Shown here piece after piece: positions 7,513-14,329 of a DNA stretch of 14,538 bases. The DNA is from Campylobacterales bacterium (GTDB taxonomy: Bacteria; Campylobacterota; Campylobacteria; Campylobacterales; QNZT01): contig JALUNR010000032.1 in assembly GCA_027055005.1 (NCBI GenBank), forward strand, positions 1-14,538, written 5' to 3'. The notes below the pieces were generated by a model, which did not search any database, was not told the origin of the DNA, and saw only the letters and a program-made list of their open reading frames with translations. Position numbers and translations under genes: made by a program. Each line of letters starts with the position of its first letter. Within the stretch, counting starts at the first letter, position 1.

Positions 7513-8313
7513 ATGAAATGGCATTATATAGAAGAATATTTAGTAAACTTTTTGAAAGAAGAAACTTGTAAAACAGGACTTAGTGGTGGAGTTTTAGGAC
7601 TTAGTGGTGGAATTGATTCTGCAGTGGTAGCTGTTTTAGCTAAGAAAGCTTTTGGTAAAAATCTAAAAGTTATACTTCTTCCATCACAATTTTCTAGTGA
7701 TTCTTCTATAACAGATGCATTGTCTCTTTGTAAAAAATTTGATATTGATTATGAAATAATAGAAATAAAAAACATTATAGAAGCTTATAATGAAAATCAA
7801 AATTCAAATAGTTTAAGAATTGGAAATTTTAGTGCAAGAGTTAGGATGGCTATACTATTTGACCAATCAGCAAAATATAACTCTCTTGTACTTGGAACTA
7901 GTAACAAAAGTGAGTTACTTTTGGGATATGGTACATGGTATGGGGATTTGGCAAGTGCTATAAATCCTATCGGAGATATATATAAAAGTGATATTTTTCG
8001 ATTTGCTAAGTATTTAAATGTTCCAAAAAGTATCATTTGCAAACCTCCTTCTGCAGATTTATGGGAAGGACAAAGCGATGAGCAAGAATTAGGATATACT
8101 TATAAAGAGATAGATGCAGTTTTTTTTGAATTAGTGGAAAATAGACTAACGCCTAATGAAGTTATAAAAAAAGGATATAAAAAAGAGTTAGTGTTGAAAC
8201 TAAATAATATGATATATAAAAATCAATTCAAAAGGAAAATGCCTTTAATAGCGAAAATAACAAAAAGAACGATAGGAATAGATTTTTTATATCCTAGAGA
8301 TGTTAGATTATAG
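7513..8313 (+). CDS. nadE: NH3-dependent NAD+ synthetase
   Basis: 266 residues, the length of the ammonia-dependent form without a glutaminase domain. It amidates nicotinic acid adenine dinucleotide to NAD+ using ATP. The PP-loop SGGIDS is at 31-36. Other family blocks are IGNFSARVRMAILFDQSA (103-120), GTSNKSELLLGYGT (128-141), NPIGDIYKSD (151-160) and PPSADLWEGQSDE (178-190). A 16-bp direct repeat makes the residues before the PP-loop repeat its GLSGG. No Shine-Dalgarno precedes the ATG and no better in-frame start exists. The next gene follows almost immediately, so nadE opens a cluster with the aminotransferase, lpxK and argB. Confidence 0.96.
   Translation: MKWHYIEEYLVNFLKEETCKTGLSGGVLGLSGGIDSAVVAVLAKKAFGKNLKVILLPSQFSSDSSITDALSLCKKFDIDYEIIEIKNIIEAYNENQNSNSLRIGNFSARVRMAILFDQSAKYNSLVLGTSNKSELLLGYGTWYGDLASAINPIGDIYKSDIFRFAKYLNVPKSIICKPPSADLWEGQSDEQELGYTYKEIDAVFFELVENRLTPNEVIKKGYKKELVLKLNNMIYKNQFKRKMPLIAKITKRTIGIDFLYPRDVRL
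7575..7611 (+). repeat. 16-bp direct repeat (period 21) in the nadE PP-loop region
   Basis: AGGACTTAGTGGTGGA occurs at 7575-7590 and again at 7596-7611. The copies are in frame and seven codons apart, so GLSGG appears at residues 22-26 and 29-33. The second copy is the true PP-loop. Confidence 0.9.
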
Positions 8314-8321
8314 GAGTGATG

Positions 8322-9455
8322 ATGAAAGAGATACCTTTTTTTGTACCACATATAGATAGAAGTGAAGAAAGTTTGATACGAGAAGTACTAGAACTCAAAG
8401 GTGCTTCAAAGATAGAAGAGTTAGAAGATTTGATGTGCGAATATACTGGCAGTGAGTATGCTATATCAACCTCTAGTTGGAGTGGTGCAATCCATCTTAG
8501 TATGTTTGCTTTAGGACTTAAAAGAGGGGATAAAATACTTTGTTCAGTAAATTCTCATCCAGCTATTGCTGAAGCTGTTAGACATTTTGATGCAGAGCCT
8601 ATTTTTGTAGATATAGAAGCTGATACTTTTAATATGAGTGTATCTGCACTAAAAAAAGCTTTGGTTGAGCATAAACATAAAAAACTAAAAGCTGTTGTAG
8701 TTAGTCATATTGGTGGAGTAAGTGCTGATATGGATGCAATATATAAAATAGCAGTTGAAAATAAAATCAAAGTATTAGAAGATGCATCGACCTCTCTTGG
8801 TGCAAAATATAAAAATAAAATGATTGGTAATACTGGTGGTGATCTAACAACATTTTCTTTTGGTTCAAATCTAAAAAATCCTATTATAAATTGTGGTATT
8901 ATTACAACAAATAATAAAAAGCTTTTTGAAGATGCAAAACTTTTAAGACATCATGGAATTATATCAAATGAATGGGACAGAAGTGGTACTTTGGGATATG
9001 TATATGATATAAAAGAAATAGGTATAAAATATGATACAAGTGAACTTGAAGCTGCCTATGCGATATCAAAGCTTCAGAAGATAGATGAACTTATAAAAAG
9101 AAGACGAGAAATAGCAAAAATATACTCTTATGAACTCCAAGATACTCCTCATATTAGCCTTCCAAAGGTGAGTGAAAATCATACTTATGGTCTTTTTACT
9201 ATAAAAATAGATAAAAATAGAGATGATTTTGCAAGACATTTAAGAGAAAAAGGAGTTTATACTAGTCTTTTTTATGTACCTTTACATCTTATAACTTACT
9301 ATAAACAAAAATACTCCCTAAAAGTAAATGCATTTCCAGTAGCACTTACAAATTATCAACAAATACTCTCTATCCCTTGTTATGCAAAAATGAGTGATGA
9401 AGATGTAAAATATGTGTGTAAAGTTATAAAAGAGGTAGCTAACAATAGGGTCTAA
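8322..9455 (+). CDS. DegT/DnrJ/EryC1/StrS family PLP-dependent aminotransferase
   Basis: 377 residues from ATG 8322. GTG 8316 and ATG 8319 are also in frame, but AGGAG at 8312-8316 overlaps or crowds them and is spaced 5 nt from 8322. Fold-type I sugar aminotransferase: SWSGAIHLSMFALGL (substrate and PLP pocket), VFVDIE-like block PIFVDIEADTFNM, EDASTSLGA with Asp154, and the presumed PLP lysine Lys185 in FSFGSNLKNP. The lysine is one residue further from the SF pair than in the usual SFxxxK pattern, and the following GEGG is degraded. The family aminates keto-sugars, usually nucleotide-linked, for surface polysaccharides or lipid A. It lies 8 nt after nadE and 13 nt before lpxK, so an envelope-sugar role is plausible. 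The substrate is unknown. Confidence 0.88.
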   Translation: MKEIPFFVPHIDRSEESLIREVLELKGASKIEELEDLMCEYTGSEYAISTSSWSGAIHLSMFALGLKRGDKILCSVNSHPAIAEAVRHFDAEPIFVDIEADTFNMSVSALKKALVEHKHKKLKAVVVSHIGGVSADMDAIYKIAVENKIKVLEDASTSLGAKYKNKMIGNTGGDLTTFSFGSNLKNPIINCGIITTNNKKLFEDAKLLRHHGIISNEWDRSGTLGYVYDIKEIGIKYDTSELEAAYAISKLQKIDELIKRRREIAKIYSYELQDTPHISLPKVSENHTYGLFTIKIDKNRDDFARHLREKGVYTSLFYVPLHLITYYKQKYSLKVNAFPVALTNYQQILSIPCYAKMSDEDVKYVCKVIKEVANNRV

Positions 9456-9468
9456 AATATATTTTTGG

Positions 9469-10350
9469 GTGGAAAGATATCTCTTTTCACCCTCACCTTT
9501 TCAAATCTTTTTATCTTTTTTGCTTATTCCATTTTCTTTGTTATATACCATTTTGGTAATTTTAAAAAAACTATTTTCAAAACCTAAAGATTATGGAGTT
9601 AAAATCATAAGTATTGGAAATCTAATAGTCGGAGGAAGTGGGAAAACTCCAGTAACTATTGAACTAGTAAAAACAGAGGTCGATGCAACTATTATTTTAA
9701 GAGGTTACAAAAGGTCTTCAAAAGGTTTAGTAGTCGTTTCCAAAAAGGGAAATATATTAGTAGATGTAGCTATTAGCGGAGATGAAGCTATGCTTTATGC
9801 CACAACTTTAAAAAGTGCAACTGTAATAGTTAGTGAAGATAGAGTAAAAGCTATAAAAAAAGCAAAGAAATTAGGAAGTAAGATAATATTTTTAGATGAT
9901 GGTTTTTCTAAATTTAGTATTAAAAAGTTTGATATACTTTTAAAACCAAATCAAAAACTACTTCCTTTTTGTATTCCAAGTGGTGCTTATAGATTTCCTC
10001 CTTTCTTTTATAAATATGCCAACTTGATTTTAGAAGAAGATAAAGATTTCATAAGAGAAGTTAATATAAAAAATCCAACTAAAAATATGATATTTTTAAC
10101 TGCTATATCAAAACCTGAAAGGTTATATAAATATCTTCCAAAAAATATTATAAAAATAATATTGCCTGATCATAGTGATTTTTCAAAAGAATTTATAGAA
10201 AAAATTTTAAAAGATTATAATCCTAGTTCTATTTTGACAACAACTAAAGATGAAGTAAAGTTAAAAAAGTATAATCTTAACCTTTCAATTATGAACTTAA
10301 AAATAGTTTTCAAAAAAGAGATAAGGATAGCAGATGCAAAAAAAAATTGA
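9469..10350 (+). CDS. lpxK: Tetraacyldisaccharide 4'-kinase (lipid A synthesis)
   Basis: 293 residues from GTG 9469. LpxK phosphorylates the 4' position of the tetraacyl lipid A disaccharide at the inner face of the cytoplasmic membrane. A hydrophobic N-terminal helix (about 11-34) is the membrane anchor. The P-loop GGSGKTP is at 55-61 in IGNLIVGGSGKTPV. RGY (78-80), SGDE (103-106) and LDDGF (142-146) are typical blocks. It is shorter than the E. coli enzyme, mainly at the C-terminus. The GTG has no Shine-Dalgarno, and the frame is open upstream as IYFW, which looks like family N-terminal sequence, so the true start may be non-standard (AUA at 9457, behind AGGG 9447-9450). It overlaps argB by 17 nt. 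Confidence 0.92.
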   Translation: MERYLFSPSPFQIFLSFLLIPFSLLYTILVILKKLFSKPKDYGVKIISIGNLIVGGSGKTPVTIELVKTEVDATIILRGYKRSSKGLVVVSKKGNILVDVAISGDEAMLYATTLKSATVIVSEDRVKAIKKAKKLGSKIIFLDDGFSKFSIKKFDILLKPNQKLLPFCIPSGAYRFPPFFYKYANLILEEDKDFIREVNIKNPTKNMIFLTAISKPERLYKYLPKNIIKIILPDHSDFSKEFIEKILKDYNPSSILTTTKDEVKLKKYNLNLSIMNLKIVFKKEIRIADAKKN

Positions 10351-11200
10351 GATAGCAAATACTCTACTAGATGCTTTTCCATTTATAAAAGAGTTTAGAA
10401 ACCAAACAGTAGTTATAAAGTATGGTGGAGCTGCTCAAATAGATCCACTTTTAAAAGAACAATTTGCAAAAGATATAGTACTTTTATACTTAGTAGGACT
10501 TAAACCTGTTATAGTTCATGGTGGAGGAAAAAGGATAAATGAGTACTTAGAAAAACTAAACATAAAAACAGAGTTTAAAGATGGACAAAGAGTAACAACA
10601 AAAGAAAATATGGAAGTAGTTGAAATGGTTTTAAGTGGACTTATCAACAAAGAGATAACTTCTCTTTTAAACTCTCATGGTGCAAAAGCGATAGGTATAA
10701 GTGGTAAAGATGCTGCATTTTTAAAAGCAACTCCAAAAGATGGTGGAGCTTTTGGATATACAGGAAATATTACCAAAGTTGATAGTACAGTTTTACAAAA
10801 ACTGTTAGATGAAAAGTTTATCCCAGTTATAGCTCCTATTGCATCAGGTGAAGAGTTGGGGCATGTGGGATATAATATAAATGCGGATTTAGCTGCTAGT
10901 CAAATAGCAGTAGCTTTGAAAGCTAAAAAAGTAGTATTTTTAACTGATACCACAGGAGTTCTTGATAAAGATAAAAGACTTATTTCTACTTTATATAAAA
11001 AAGATATTGATACTCTAATAGAAGATGAAACTATAAGTGGAGGGATGATACCAAAAGTTATGGCTTGTTTAGAAACAATAGATGCAGGTGTAGAAAAAGC
11101 TCATATTATAGATGGTCGAGTTGAACACTCTATCCTACTAGAGCTTTTTACTAGTGATGGTATCGGAACTGTTATCAGAAAGGTGAGTAAAACCTCTTAA
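10334..11200 (+). CDS. argB: N-acetylglutamate kinase
   Basis: 288 residues; phosphorylates N-acetyl-L-glutamate in the second step of arginine synthesis. Family motifs: VVIKYGGAA with Lys29, PVIVHGGGK (58-66), GQRVT (84-88), IGISGKDAAFL, VGYNINADLAAS, and TDTTGVLDKD. The region GGMIPKVMA near the end holds the C-terminal catalytic lysine. About 25 residues precede the first strand, forming the N-terminal helix that in arginine-inhibited hexameric kinases makes the extra dimer contacts, so feedback inhibition by arginine is likely. AAGGA at 10323-10327 gives the start, inside the lpxK coding sequence (17-nt overlap). Its 3' end overlaps rmuC antisense by 63 nt. Confidence 0.97.
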   Translation: MQKKIEIANTLLDAFPFIKEFRNQTVVIKYGGAAQIDPLLKEQFAKDIVLLYLVGLKPVIVHGGGKRINEYLEKLNIKTEFKDGQRVTTKENMEVVEMVLSGLINKEITSLLNSHGAKAIGISGKDAAFLKATPKDGGAFGYTGNITKVDSTVLQKLLDEKFIPVIAPIASGEELGHVGYNINADLAASQIAVALKAKKVVFLTDTTGVLDKDKRLISTLYKKDIDTLIEDETISGGMIPKVMACLETIDAGVEKAHIIDGRVEHSILLELFTSDGIGTVIRKVSKTS

Positions 11201-12304
11201 ATCATTAGTTAATTTTAAAATATTACCTTTTCCAGTAGAGAGTTTTTTAAAGGCTTCATTGTAAGACTTTTGAGCCTTTTTTAAACTACTATCTACCATA
11301 CTCATATCATTTAAAAATCCTTGAAATTTATCATATAAAGAGTTTGCTTTTTTGACTATCTCTTTTGTGTTTTTATCTTGAAAATATTTTTGCCAACTAT
11401 ACTCTACTGTTTTTAAAACACTTATAAGAGTTGTTGGTGAAACTAAAATAATATTTTTACTATATGCGAAATCAAACAAAGAGCCATCTTCCTTCAAAGC
11501 TTCTATAAATGCAGATTCAATAGGTATAAACATCAATACTAACTCTATGGTATCAACTCCATCTATCTTTTCATAACTCTTTGAAGAAAGATTTTTTATA
11601 TGGTTTTTTATAGAGCTTATATGCTTTTGTAAATACTCTTTTTCTTTGTCATTTATGTAAAGTTCATAATCTTTTAGTGAAACTTTTGAATCTATAATAA
11701 TCTCTCTTTTTTTAGGAAGTTTTACTATAACATCTGGTCGATACAACTTATCATCACTTTTAAAACTACTTTGTGATAAATACTCTTCCCCTTCTCGTAA
11801 GCCTGATTTTTCTAAAATACTTTCTAAGATAAATTCACCCCAACTACCTTGAAATTTATTATCCCCTTTTAGAGCAGTTGTTAATCTATTTGATTCTTCT
11901 ACTAATTTTGAATTTAGAGAATTTAAGTTTTGTACCTCTTTTGTAAGATGAAATCTCTCTTTTGCTTCATTGATATAATAATTTTTTACTAAAACATTAA
12001 ACTCCTCAACACTCTGTTTATATGGTGCTAAGATTTGATTCAAAGATTTATTTGAATTTTCAACTATAAAATTTGAACTATATGAAAGTAAGGATGAACT
12101 TATATCTTTAAACTCTTCTTTTACATTATCATGTAACTCTAATTTTTGATTTAAAATTTTATTTTCATAATAAAACTCTCTTACTTTTTCCTTTAAAAAA
12201 TCACTTTTTTGGAAAAGTTTTATATAAAAATAATAAAAAAACAATCCACTAAAAACAACACCTACAAAAAACCCCAAACTAATGTCTAATACTTCTTTAT
12301 TCAT
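11138..12304 (-). CDS. rmuC: DNA recombination protein RmuC
   Basis: 388 residues. The RmuC family carries a predicted PD-(D/E)xK nuclease fold and limits inversions and other rearrangements at repeats; its biochemical role is poorly defined. A single N-terminal membrane helix (about 8-30) is followed by a long coiled-coil-like region (about 35-145). The nuclease-like domain follows: GSWGEFILESILEKSGL (Glu157), RPDVIVKLP (Asp191), and IIIDSKVSL (Asp205, Lys207). The C-terminal GKGNILKL block is typical. The last 20 codons and stop lie antisense to argB; that tail looks poorly conserved. The ATG at 12304 lacks a good Shine-Dalgarno, but the membrane helix begins right after it, so the start is reasonable. 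Confidence 0.92.
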   Translation of the reverse strand: MNKEVLDISLGFFVGVVFSGLFFYYFYIKLFQKSDFLKEKVREFYYENKILNQKLELHDNVKEEFKDISSSLLSYSSNFIVENSNKSLNQILAPYKQSVEEFNVLVKNYYINEAKERFHLTKEVQNLNSLNSKLVEESNRLTTALKGDNKFQGSWGEFILESILEKSGLREGEEYLSQSSFKSDDKLYRPDVIVKLPKKREIIIDSKVSLKDYELYINDKEKEYLQKHISSIKNHIKNLSSKSYEKIDGVDTIELVLMFIPIESAFIEALKEDGSLFDFAYSKNIILVSPTTLISVLKTVEYSWQKYFQDKNTKEIVKKANSLYDKFQGFLNDMSMVDSSLKKAQKSYNEAFKKLSTGKGNILKLTNDLRGFTHLSDNSSDTITSKKL

Positions 12305-12361
12305 GAGGATATTTTATCAAACTTATCTTCACAAACAAAGAAATATTTCAAAATGTTATAT

Positions 12362-12367
12362 ATTATA
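12362..12367 (-). promoter_or_regulatory. -10 box for rmuC
   Basis: A perfect TATAAT on the minus strand about 58 nt before the rmuC ATG, predicting a leader near 50 nt. It directly abuts the foot of the hairpin that follows the upstream lipoprotein gene, so termination and new initiation would be adjacent. Confidence 0.45.
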
Positions 12368-12389
12368 GAAGGAGTAAAAAACTCCCTCT
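12367..12389 (-). terminator. Hairpin after the propeller lipoprotein gene, probable terminator
   Basis: On the minus strand AGAGGGAGT pairs with ACTCCTTCT around a TTTTT loop: nine pairs including one G-U. It begins 7 nt after the TAG stop (12398-12396). On the plus strand the wobble becomes an A-C mismatch, so the structure favours the minus strand. The downstream sequence (ATAATATATAAC) is AU-rich but lacks a clean U-run, so efficiency is uncertain. Confidence 0.5.
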
Positions 12390-12395
12390 TAAAAA

Positions 12396-14249
12396 CTAAT
12401 GTCCTACAAAAGACCCCATAGCGATTTTACCACCTATATCAAGTCTTTCTTCTACCTCTTTTGTTTCCAAATTAACTTTTACAAGTTCACCCTCTTCAGT
12501 AAGGAACATATAAAAATATTTACCATCTTTACTAAAGTGATATTGTGGATGTGCCTGAGTTTGAACATTTCCAACTAATGAATCATCAACTTCACTTACA
12601 TTTATATCTGCTATTTTTTCATTTGTTGAAGTATTCATAAGTGTTATAAATTTATCTTTATGATTGATTACAACAGCTATGTTGCCATGTTTAAACTCTG
12701 CTGTATGACCTGCACCTTTTCCAGCAGGTATAATCTTTTCAATACTCATAGGTGAGTTAGCATAGTTTACTATAAAAAGATCTCCTTCATCAGATCCTAC
12801 ATAAATATGTTTTTGATCTTTCATAAAGTTTAGATGATGCACTCCCATAACATTAACATCTACACCTGCTTTTGTTATATTTAGCTCATCTACTATTCTT
12901 AATCCTGTATCTTCATCAAACTCTAACTTTAACACTGAAGGATATATATCAGTTGCACCTTCTGCTGTTGCATAAAATACAGTAGAGTATCTATCTTTAC
13001 CCATATGTTTTCTTTTATGATTACCATTATGGTTAGATTCGTTACTATTTTCTGTAATCTTATGACCAACTTGACCATGAACTTTTGGTGGAATCAAGTT
13101 ATGCACTGGAGAAGGAGTATTTACTGTATTTAGCAAAGTTGTTTGCCAACTTCCATCTGTATTTTTATATATTTTATAGGTTTTAATCTGTTTATTTTGT
13201 CTATCTAAAAGCACAAAATGACTCTCATCCAACCACTCTGGATGTCCACAAGCTAAAGTTCCACTTGATACATAACTGTGTCCACTTGTTACTGGATAAG
13301 TTACATTATCATCACCTACTGTAGCTATAACTGTATCTGTTTTTGAATCTATAATAGCAGTCATTGGTTTATCTACTCCAGAAACTGCAACCAGTCCTGT
13401 ATCTTCATTTACAGCTATACTTCTTGGATGAAATGGTAAGTTTATAGTTTTTACTATCTCTTTTGTAGATGAGTCAAGTACATCTATAGCATCACTACCA
13501 CGATTATCTACATACATCTTAGGTGTTAGACTATGTTCTCCATGAACCTTGATTACCTCTGCAGCATATGTTTTTTGATGTCCTGTTGAAATCTCATCAA
13601 GAACTTGCATATTATTTATATCTACTACATCTATTCTATTATTTTCTTTATCTCCAAACCAAGCTATTACACTTTCATTTTCAGCATTTCCATGATCTTT
13701 TTTATAATTTTTCAAATACTTTCTTTTTGTATCTTCAACATGAGCCATTGCACTGATTTTATCAACTAACTTTCCTTTATATTTACTGTTTTTTTGTTTT
13801 AAAACACTCCAAACATCAGTTAGTTGAGTTTCATTTTCTGGGATATTATTTACTCTTTCTGTTTTTAAAGTTTCTATTACATCTTTATCAATGTCAATAC
13901 CATTTGTAGCATTTCCATCAACATCTATAGTTTGTAAAAATGAAGCTATTGTTGAGTTATCTTCTATAAATTTTTTACCATCTGATAAATCTTGTGCTTC
14001 AATCTTTTTTAAATGTATATCACCTATATAAAAATCACACTCCTTACCTTTTTCAAACTTAAAGGTACCATTGCTATCAGTTACTCCACTTTGAGAACCA
14101 CACTTATAACTTACACCTTTAACTTCTGAATCAAGATAACTTGCAGTTCCTATACTACTACCAGTTGAACCACTAGCTCCACCTCCACAACCACTCAATA
14201 CTATCGATGCTATAAAAGATACCGTACTATATTTTATATACTTATTCAT
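12396..14249 (-). CDS. Histidine-rich beta-propeller lipoprotein, putative metal-binding
   Basis: 617 residues starting at ATG 14249 with GGAG (14259-14256). The signal peptide ends in LSGC (Cys21) followed by a Gly/Ser linker, so it is an exported lipoprotein. Residues 35-130 form a module common in Campylobacterota surface lipoproteins: Cys50 and Cys71 (possible disulfide), GVTDSNGTFKFEKG, and FLQTIDVDGNATNGIDI. Residues about 193-617 read as YVTN/YncE-like propeller blades (IDVVDINNMQVLDEI, IDVLDSSTKEIVKTI, GELVKVNLETKEVEE). There are 25 histidines. One recurs about every 50 residues (224, 274, 324, 383, 471/472, 515, 567, 617), with an insertion at 391-420 holding five more. This resembles propellers with a His-lined metal centre, such as the CuZ domain of NosZ or the zinc chaperone AztD, but no specific family is recognised. 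The upstream neighbour is an outer-membrane barrel gene. Confidence 0.82.
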   Translation of the reverse strand: MNKYIKYSTVSFIASIVLSGCGGGASGSTGSSIGTASYLDSEVKGVSYKCGSQSGVTDSNGTFKFEKGKECDFYIGDIHLKKIEAQDLSDGKKFIEDNSTIASFLQTIDVDGNATNGIDIDKDVIETLKTERVNNIPENETQLTDVWSVLKQKNSKYKGKLVDKISAMAHVEDTKRKYLKNYKKDHGNAENESVIAWFGDKENNRIDVVDINNMQVLDEISTGHQKTYAAEVIKVHGEHSLTPKMYVDNRGSDAIDVLDSSTKEIVKTINLPFHPRSIAVNEDTGLVAVSGVDKPMTAIIDSKTDTVIATVGDDNVTYPVTSGHSYVSSGTLACGHPEWLDESHFVLLDRQNKQIKTYKIYKNTDGSWQTTLLNTVNTPSPVHNLIPPKVHGQVGHKITENSNESNHNGNHKRKHMGKDRYSTVFYATAEGATDIYPSVLKLEFDEDTGLRIVDELNITKAGVDVNVMGVHHLNFMKDQKHIYVGSDEGDLFIVNYANSPMSIEKIIPAGKGAGHTAEFKHGNIAVVINHKDKFITLMNTSTNEKIADINVSEVDDSLVGNVQTQAHPQYHFSKDGKYFYMFLTEEGELVKVNLETKEVEERLDIGGKIAMGSFVGH

Positions 14250-14282
14250 AAATTACTCCATTAAATTAAATTTTAGATTTTA

Positions 14283-14288
14283 ATTATA
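14283..14288 (-). promoter_or_regulatory. -10 box for the propeller lipoprotein gene
   Basis: A perfect TATAAT on the minus strand, 33 nt before the ATG, predicting a start near 14276 and a leader near 27 nt. A tandem 9-bp repeat lies immediately upstream where a -35 region would be. Confidence 0.5.
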
Positions 14289-14293
14289 AAATG

Positions 14294-14313
14294 TAAGTAT
14301 TACCTAAGTATTA
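14294..14313 (-). promoter_or_regulatory. Tandem 9-bp direct repeat, candidate regulator binding site
   Basis: On the minus strand TAATACTTA occurs twice, separated by GG, giving an 11-bp period. Relative to the start site predicted from the -10 box, the two copies cover roughly -18 to -26 and -29 to -37. Paired direct repeats about one helical turn apart at the -35 region are the usual layout for OmpR/PhoB-family response regulators. The regulator is not identified, and the sequence is AT-rich. Confidence 0.4.
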
Positions 14314-14329
14314 GTTTGAAAAAGATTTT

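Noticed and set aside
7797..8042. Minus-strand 81-codon frame inside nadE
   Set aside because: It is antisense to well-conserved NadE sequence.
3558..11200. A LysW-type carrier pathway (LysX-like ligase, M20 LysK-like hydrolase, ArgB/LysZ-like kinase, aminotransferase)
   Set aside because: The kinase has ordinary ArgB motifs and lies in a separate, opposite-strand operon, the aminotransferase is DegT type rather than LysJ type, and no small LysW-like carrier gene is present.
13568..13756. Plus-strand 62-codon frame rich in Leu, Tyr and His
   Set aside because: It is antisense to the propeller lipoprotein; its composition reflects the complement of Lys/Asn-rich codons.
12396..14249. Nitrous oxide reductase (nosZ)
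   Set aside because: The propeller histidines are reminiscent, but there is no CuA cupredoxin domain, the protein is a lipoprotein with an unrelated N-terminal module, and no nos accessory genes are present.
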